Of a stretch of 10,162 nt of DNA, positions 6,120 to 10,162 are shown piece after piece (the stretch's first letter is position 1; each line of letters starts with the position of its first letter). Location: assembly GCA_905234575.1 (NCBI GenBank), contig CAJOIG010000047.1:1-10162 (forward strand), read 5' to 3'. The DNA is from an uncultured Oscillospiraceae bacterium (lineage in GTDB: Bacteria > Bacillota > Clostridia > Oscillospirales > Oscillospiraceae). Position numbers and translations under genes: made by a program. The notes under the pieces are model-generated. The model was not told the DNA's origin. It was given only the letters and a program-made list of their open reading frames with translations, and ran no database searches.

Positions 6120-7592
6120 ATGAAGATCTCGGAACTCATCGTTTTTGTGCTGTACCTGATCTTTATGATCGGCATCGGCGTGCATTTCTTCCTTCGCAGC
6201 AAGAACACCGGCGAGAAGGGCTATTTCCTCGGCGGCCGCGCCATGGGTCCCTGGGTATCGGCGCTGTCCGCCGGCGCGTCGGACATGAGCGCCTGGGTGC
6301 TCATGGGCCTGCCCGCCTCCATCTACGCCCTCGGTCTCGGCCAGGTGTGGATCGCCATCGGCCTCGCCATCGGCTACGCCCTGAGCTGGATCCTCGAGGC
6401 GCCGCGCCTGCGGAGCTTCTCCATCGTGGCGAACGACTCCATCACCATCCCCCAGTATCTGACGAACCGCTTCCTCTCCAAGTCGAAGGCGGTGCAGATC
6501 ATCTGCGCGGTCATCTTCCTGTTTGCCTACACCATCTACGCCGCCTCCAGCATCAAGGCCTGCGGCACGCTGTTCAGCACCGTCATCGAGGGACTGAGCC
6601 CCACCGTCGCGATGTACATCGCCGGCGTCATCATCATCAGCTACACCTTCCTCGGCGGCTTCTCCGCGGTCTGCTGGACGGACTTCTTCCAGGGCCTGCT
6701 CATGCTCGGCGCGCTCCTGATCGCCCCGATCTTCGCGGCGTTCATGCTGGACACCGCCGGCGCCTCCTCCGCCGCGCAGATCGCGCAGGAGACCGAGGGC
6801 TTCTGGGCCTTCGCGGCGAGCTGGAAGGACATCGTCTCCGGCCTCGGCTGGGGCATCGGCTACTTCGGCATGCCCCACATCATCATCCGCTTCATGTCCG
6901 TCGAGAGCCAGAAATCCCTCAAAAAGTCCGCGAAGATCGGCATCATCTGGACGACGCTCATCCTCATCTTCGCCGTGGTCGTCGGTGTCGTGGGCCGCAT
7001 GTTCCTCGGCATGAACGAGGAGATCGCCGCAAACTCCACGGTCTTCCTCACGATGGTCCGCCGGATCTTCCCGGGCGTCATCTCCGGCCTGCTCCTCTCC
7101 GCCATCCTCGCGGCGGCCATGTCCACGGCGGACAGCCAGCTCCTCGCGGCGGCGTCGGCCTTCGCGAGCGACGTGTACAAGCCCGTGATCCGCAAGGACC
7201 AGTCCACCGACAAGGAGATGCTCTGGGCGGGGCGCTACGTCGTGCTCGTCATCGCGGTCATCGCCGTCGTCATCGCCTCGAACCCCAACGCCGGCTCCAT
7301 CATGAGCCTCGTCTCGAACGCCTGGGGCGTGTTCGGCGCGGCCTTCGGTCCGTCGATCGTGCTGAGTCTTTTCTGGAAGCGCTTTACCTTCTCCGGGGCG
7401 GTGGCGGGCATCGTCGTCGGCGCGGCGGTGGATATTCTCTGGCTGGCGTTCCTGGCCTCCACCGGCATCTACGAGATCATCCCCGGCGCCATCGCCGGCC
7501 TTCTGGCCGCGGTGGCCGCGTCCCTCCTGTCCAAGGCCCCCGGCAAGGACGTGGAGGATCTGTTCGACCGGGCCGTCGCCTACGAGGAGTGA
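6120..7592 (+). CDS. putP: Sodium:proline symporter (SSS family)
   Basis: Imports L-proline with Na+ across the cytoplasmic membrane; 490 residues, close to the 502 of E. coli PutP. Seen: multiple hydrophobic helices; YFLGGRAMGPWVSALSAGASDMSAW at 35-59, in which D55 and S57 fall at the same numbers as the E. coli Na+/proline site residues; SITIPQYLTNRF at 107-118; GYFGMPHIIIRFMS at 247-260; and MSTADSQLL at 334-342, matching the Ser-Thr pair of the second sodium-site region. ATG 6120 is chosen because AGAGGAG ends 7 nt upstream. It is a single-gene unit with its own promoter and terminator, 178 bp after the TetR gene. Proline is the likely substrate, for nutrition, Stickland reduction or osmotic balance; no proline catabolic gene is adjacent. 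Confidence 0.94.
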   Translation: MKISELIVFVLYLIFMIGIGVHFFLRSKNTGEKGYFLGGRAMGPWVSALSAGASDMSAWVLMGLPASIYALGLGQVWIAIGLAIGYALSWILEAPRLRSFSIVANDSITIPQYLTNRFLSKSKAVQIICAVIFLFAYTIYAASSIKACGTLFSTVIEGLSPTVAMYIAGVIIISYTFLGGFSAVCWTDFFQGLLMLGALLIAPIFAAFMLDTAGASSAAQIAQETEGFWAFAASWKDIVSGLGWGIGYFGMPHIIIRFMSVESQKSLKKSAKIGIIWTTLILIFAVVVGVVGRMFLGMNEEIAANSTVFLTMVRRIFPGVISGLLLSAILAAAMSTADSQLLAAASAFASDVYKPVIRKDQSTDKEMLWAGRYVVLVIAVIAVVIASNPNAGSIMSLVSNAWGVFGAAFGPSIVLSLFWKRFTFSGAVAGIVVGAAVDILWLAFLASTGIYEIIPGAIAGLLAAVAASLLSKAPGKDVEDLFDRAVAYEE

Positions 7593-7610
7593 TCTCTCCG
7601 TTCCAAACGG

Positions 7611-7650
7611 GGCGCGGAGGGTCTTGGATGACCCTCCGCGCCGCTTTTTT
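7611..7650 (+). terminator. Strong intrinsic terminator after putP
   Basis: A perfect 13-bp GC-rich stem, GGCGCGGAGGGTC (7611-7623) with its complement at 7630-7642, closes a TTGGAT loop and is followed by GCTTTTTT (7643-7650). It begins 19 bp after the putP stop codon and separates putP from the methionine operon. Confidence 0.93.
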
Positions 7651-7682
7651 CCACGCCGGCCACGGCCGGGCGCAAGTTTTCG

Positions 7683-7712
7683 TTGACAATTACGGAATCG
7701 AAAGACTATGAT
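7683..7712 (+). promoter_or_regulatory. Promoter of the metNIQ operon
   Basis: TTGACA (7683-7688) and TATGAT (7707-7712) with an 18-bp spacer would start transcription near 7720, leaving a leader of about 28 nt. That is too short for a SAM riboswitch or T-box, so any methionine control here must act through a DNA-binding protein or further upstream. Confidence 0.75.
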
Positions 7713-7747
7713 AGGAAAAGAGTTTTTTCCGCCGGAGGATGAAACAC

Positions 7748-8764
7748 ATGGGTGAACCCATCATCCGCATCGAGGGCCTCTGCAAGACCTTCGGCGCGGG
7801 GGACGGCGCCGTCGAGGCGCTCAAGGACATCGACCTCACCGTGGAGCGGGGGGATATTTTCGGCATCATCGGCCTGTCCGGCGCCGGAAAAAGCACCCTG
7901 GTCCGCTGCATGAACCTGCTGGAAAAGCCCACCACGGGCCGCGTCGTCGTGAACGGACGGGACCTCATGAGCATGAGCGAGCGCGAGCTGCGCCGGGAGC
8001 GCCAGAAGATCAGCATGATCTTCCAGGGCTTCAACCTGCTCATGCAGCGCACGAGCCTTGAAAACATCTGCTTCCCCCTGGAGCTGCAGGGCGTCCGGCG
8101 GGAGGAGGCCCGGAAAAAGGCCCGGGACCTGCTCGCCCTGGTCGACCTGCCGGACAAGGCGGACGCCTATCCCGTCCAGCTCTCCGGCGGCCAGAAGCAG
8201 CGCATCGCCATCGCCCGCGCCCTCGCGAGCGACCCGGAGGTCATCCTCTGCGACGAGGCCACCAGCGCCCTGGACCCCAAGACCACCCAGTCCATCCTGG
8301 CCCTGCTGAAAAAGCTCAACCGCGAGCTCGGCGTCACCGTGGTCGTCATCACCCACGAGATGCGCGTCGTGGAGCAGATCTGCAACCGCGTCGCCATCCT
8401 GGACGGCGGCGTCATCCAGGAGACGGGCCTCGTCTCCGACGTCTTCTCGAACCCGCGCACGGAGGCCGGGCGGCGCCTCGTCCTGCCGGACGGGGACAAG
8501 ATCCACGTCCTGCCCCGGAACCGCCTGGTCCGTCTCGTGTTCAACGGCTCCTCCGCGAGCCTGCCCATCATTTCCACCCTCGCCATCGAGCAGGGAATCA
8601 AGCTCAGCGTCATCGAGGCCGACACGCGCTCCATCGGGGAGAAGACCTTCGGCAGTATGGTCCTCGGCCTGCCCGAGGACGAGACCGAGGCGGCGCGCGC
8701 CCTGATCTACCTCCGGGAGATCCCCGGAGTGACCGCGGAGGAGGTGACGGAGTATGTTCAGTGA
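7748..8764 (+). CDS. metN: Methionine ABC importer, ATP-binding subunit
   Basis: Cytoplasmic ATPase that powers methionine uptake; 338 residues, close to the usual 340 or so. Seen: Walker A GLSGAGKST at 42-50; Q loop IFQGFNLL at 91-98; signature LSGGQKQ at 145-151; Walker B VILCDEATS at 165-173; H-loop ITHE at 201-204; and a C-terminal NIL domain from about 260 (LVRLVFNGSSASLPIIS onward, ending GVTAEEV), which is the methionine-sensing regulatory domain found on MetN. The start ATG 7748 has GGAGG (7734-7738) 9 nt upstream; the in-frame ATG at 7739 touches that site and is unlikely. It is the first gene of the operon and its end overlaps metI by 11 bp, so translation is probably coupled. The NIL domain makes MetN a safe call over other ABC ATPases. 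Confidence 0.95.
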   Translation: MGEPIIRIEGLCKTFGAGDGAVEALKDIDLTVERGDIFGIIGLSGAGKSTLVRCMNLLEKPTTGRVVVNGRDLMSMSERELRRERQKISMIFQGFNLLMQRTSLENICFPLELQGVRREEARKKARDLLALVDLPDKADAYPVQLSGGQKQRIAIARALASDPEVILCDEATSALDPKTTQSILALLKKLNRELGVTVVVITHEMRVVEQICNRVAILDGGVIQETGLVSDVFSNPRTEAGRRLVLPDGDKIHVLPRNRLVRLVFNGSSASLPIISTLAIEQGIKLSVIEADTRSIGEKTFGSMVLGLPEDETEAARALIYLREIPGVTAEEVTEYVQ

Positions 8765-9443
8765 GGCCAACGTGGAGCTGCTCCTGGGGATCGTGAAAAA
8801 CGACCTCGCCTCCGCCCTGTGGCAGACGGTCTACATGACCTTCCTGCCCACCATCCTCGCCTTCGTCATCGGGCTGCCCCTGGGCATCCTGCTGGTCACG
8901 GGGGAGGAGGGCGGCATCCGGCCCCTGCCGAAGCCGCTGATGAAGATCCTGAACGTCGTCATCAACCTCCTGCGCTCCGTGCCGTTTCTCATCCTGCTCG
9001 TGGTGGTGCTGCCCATCTCCCGCTTCGTGGTGGGCACGACGGTGGGCACCCCCGCCATCATCATCCCCCTCGCCATCGCCGCGTTCCCGTTCATCGCGCG
9101 CCTTGTCGAGACCTCCATCCGGGAGGTGGATCAGGGCGTGGTCGAGGCGGCCCAGGCCATGGGCGCGAGCCCGTTCCAGATCGTTTGGAAGGTCCTCATC
9201 CCCGAGGCCAAGCCCGCCCTCATCTCGAATTTCACCGTAGCGCTCATCACCATCTTCGGCTACGGCGCCATGGCGGGCATCGTCGGCGGCGGCGGCATCG
9301 GCGCCATCGCCATAAACTACGGCTACTATCGCCGCCGGGCGCTGGTGCTGTACTGTGCGGTCATCGTCCTGATTCTGCTCGTCCAGCTCTTCCAAAGCGT
9401 CGGAAACACCGTCACCAGGCGGTCCGACAAACGCATCCGGTAA
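8754..9443 (+). CDS. metI: Methionine ABC importer, permease subunit
   Basis: Membrane channel of the methionine importer, working as a dimer with MetN; 229 residues, slightly longer than the usual 217-222. Seen: about five hydrophobic helices; TVYMTFLPTILAFVIGLPLG at 25-44; RSVPFLILL at 74-82; and the EAA coupling loop VVEAAQAMGASPFQIVWKVL at 129-148, which docks on the ATPase. ATG 8754 lies inside the end of metN and is preceded by GGAGGAGGTGA with a 7-nt gap, so the overlap is genuine and suggests coupled synthesis in equal amounts. The D-methionine and L-methionine systems share this family, and related uptake systems for other compounds exist, but the NIL domain on the partner ATPase supports methionine. 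Confidence 0.94.
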   Translation: MFSEANVELLLGIVKNDLASALWQTVYMTFLPTILAFVIGLPLGILLVTGEEGGIRPLPKPLMKILNVVINLLRSVPFLILLVVVLPISRFVVGTTVGTPAIIIPLAIAAFPFIARLVETSIREVDQGVVEAAQAMGASPFQIVWKVLIPEAKPALISNFTVALITIFGYGAMAGIVGGGGIGAIAINYGYYRRRALVLYCAVIVLILLVQLFQSVGNTVTRRSDKRIR

Positions 9444-9446
9444 TCC

Positions 9447-9470
9447 GACCTGCGTTTCGCAGATCCTTTT
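9447..9470 (+). other. Small hairpin between metI and metQ
   Basis: GACCTGCG (9447-9454) pairs with CGCAGATC (9458-9465) with one mismatch around a TTT loop, followed by CTTTT. It lies in the 57-bp gap between permease and binding protein. It could be a weak terminator or a point that stabilises part of the transcript, so that the binding protein and the permease are made in different amounts. The hairpin is seen; its function is inferred. Confidence 0.4.
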
Positions 9471-9500
9471 ACATAGATTTTTTTGAAGGAGAAAGCCAAA

Positions 9501-10162
9501 ATGAAAAAGACTCTTGCTCTGCTTCTGGCTGTGGTCATGGTCCTGGCGCTCGCCGCCTGCGGCTCCTCGGCCAAGACGGAAGCGCCCGCCGCGGAAGCCG
9601 AAGCTCCGGCCGCGGAAGGGACAACCCTGCGCATCGCCGCCTCGCCCACGCCCCACGCCGAGATCCTCGCCGTCGCGAAGGACCTCCTCGCCGCGAAGGG
9701 CATCACCCTCGAGATCATTGAGTACACCGACTACGTCCAGCCGAACCTCGTGGTGGACAGCGGCGAGCTCGACGCCAACTACTTCCAGCACATGCCCTAT
9801 CTCGAGAGCTTCAACGCCGAGAACAACACGAATGTCGTCTCCGCGGGCCTCATCCACTATGAGCCCTTCGGCATCTTCGCCGGCAAGACCGCGGCCATCG
9901 CCGATCTGCCCGACGGCGCCCAGATCAGCATCCCGAACGACGCCACGAACGGCGCCCGCGCCCTGCTCCTGCTCCAGCAGGAGGGCATCCTCACCCTGAA
10001 GGACGGCGTCGGCATCGAGGCCACCGTCTATGACATCGTGGACAACCCGAAGAACGTCGAGATCGTGGAGATGGAGGCCGCCCAGCTGCCCCTGTCCCTC
10101 GAGGACGTGGATCTCGCGGTCATCAACGGCAACTACGCGCTGGACGCGGGCCTGAACCCCGC
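9501..10162 (+). CDS. metQ: Methionine-binding lipoprotein (NlpA/MetQ family), partial at window edge
   Basis: Extracellular, membrane-anchored receptor that hands methionine to MetI-MetN. The first 220 codons are present; family members are about 270-290 residues, so some 50-70 C-terminal residues are missing. Seen: a lipoprotein signal peptide MKKTLALLLA... with lipobox LAAC and lipidated C20; an Ala/Glu/Pro-rich spacer at about 22-40 that holds the domain off the membrane; then the NlpA fold with TLRIAASPTPHAEIL at 42-56, LDANYFQHMPYLESF at 90-104, GLIHYEPFGIF at 117-127, and IPNDATNGARAL at 144-155, all strongly conserved in MetQ. AAGGAG (9486-9491) is 9 nt before the ATG. The third gene of the operon, 57 bp after metI. 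Confidence 0.95.
   Translation, partial: MKKTLALLLAVVMVLALAACGSSAKTEAPAAEAEAPAAEGTTLRIAASPTPHAEILAVAKDLLAAKGITLEIIEYTDYVQPNLVVDSGELDANYFQHMPYLESFNAENNTNVVSAGLIHYEPFGIFAGKTAAIADLPDGAQISIPNDATNGARALLLLQQEGILTLKDGVGIEATVYDIVDNPKNVEIVEMEAAQLPLSLEDVDLAVINGNYALDAGLNP

Noticed and set aside
3986..7711. Long Arg/His-rich frames on the plus strand (3986-5251 and 6347-7711)
   Set aside because: Composition and overlap show them to be out-of-frame readings of the AGCS and putP genes; both run through terminators.

Overview
The window looks like chromosome from a GC-rich Clostridia-type Firmicute (Oscillospiraceae-like gut anaerobe is my best guess). The evidence is strong GGAGG-type ribosome binding sites, sigma-A-like promoters with 17-18 bp spacers, a tandem glycine riboswitch, a lipoprotein-type MetQ, and strongly GC-rich third codon positions against AT-rich intergenic regions. 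Species cannot be named from the sequence alone.

Layout. Positions 1-3226 (minus strand) hold a copper unit: a promoter with a GC-rich dyad in its spacer, a P1B-type copper-exporting ATPase (copA) with a second, C-terminal CopZ-like metal-binding domain, and then, 32 bp downstream, the first 199 codons of a MATE-family efflux pump that runs off the left edge. Positions 3321-5194 (plus strand, divergent from copA) hold a promoter, a tandem glycine riboswitch with a recognisable terminator/antiterminator expression platform, an AGCS-family sodium:glycine/alanine symporter and a strong terminator. Positions 5285-5941 hold a TetR-family regulator with its own promoter. Positions 5942-6119 are AT-rich and carry a perfect 15-bp inverted repeat just upstream of the promoter of putP, a sodium:proline symporter (6120-7592) ending in a strong terminator. 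Positions 7683-10162 are a methionine ABC importer operon metN-metI-metQ, the last gene cut by the right edge.

How the genes work together. Apart from the copper/MATE unit, the window is an amino-acid uptake cluster (glycine/alanine, proline, methionine) made of separate transcription units. Glycine and proline are the classical Stickland electron acceptors, so amino-acid fermentation is a plausible but unproven context; no reductase genes are in view.

The two points most worth following are: (1) the copA reading frame contains an internal Shine-Dalgarno plus ATG positioned to make a free 69-residue CopZ-like chaperone from the same gene; (2) the riboswitch core strand is perfectly complementary over 10 nt to a segment that enters the terminator stem, which predicts a glycine OFF switch for a glycine importer. 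I saw no clearly novel multi-gene system.
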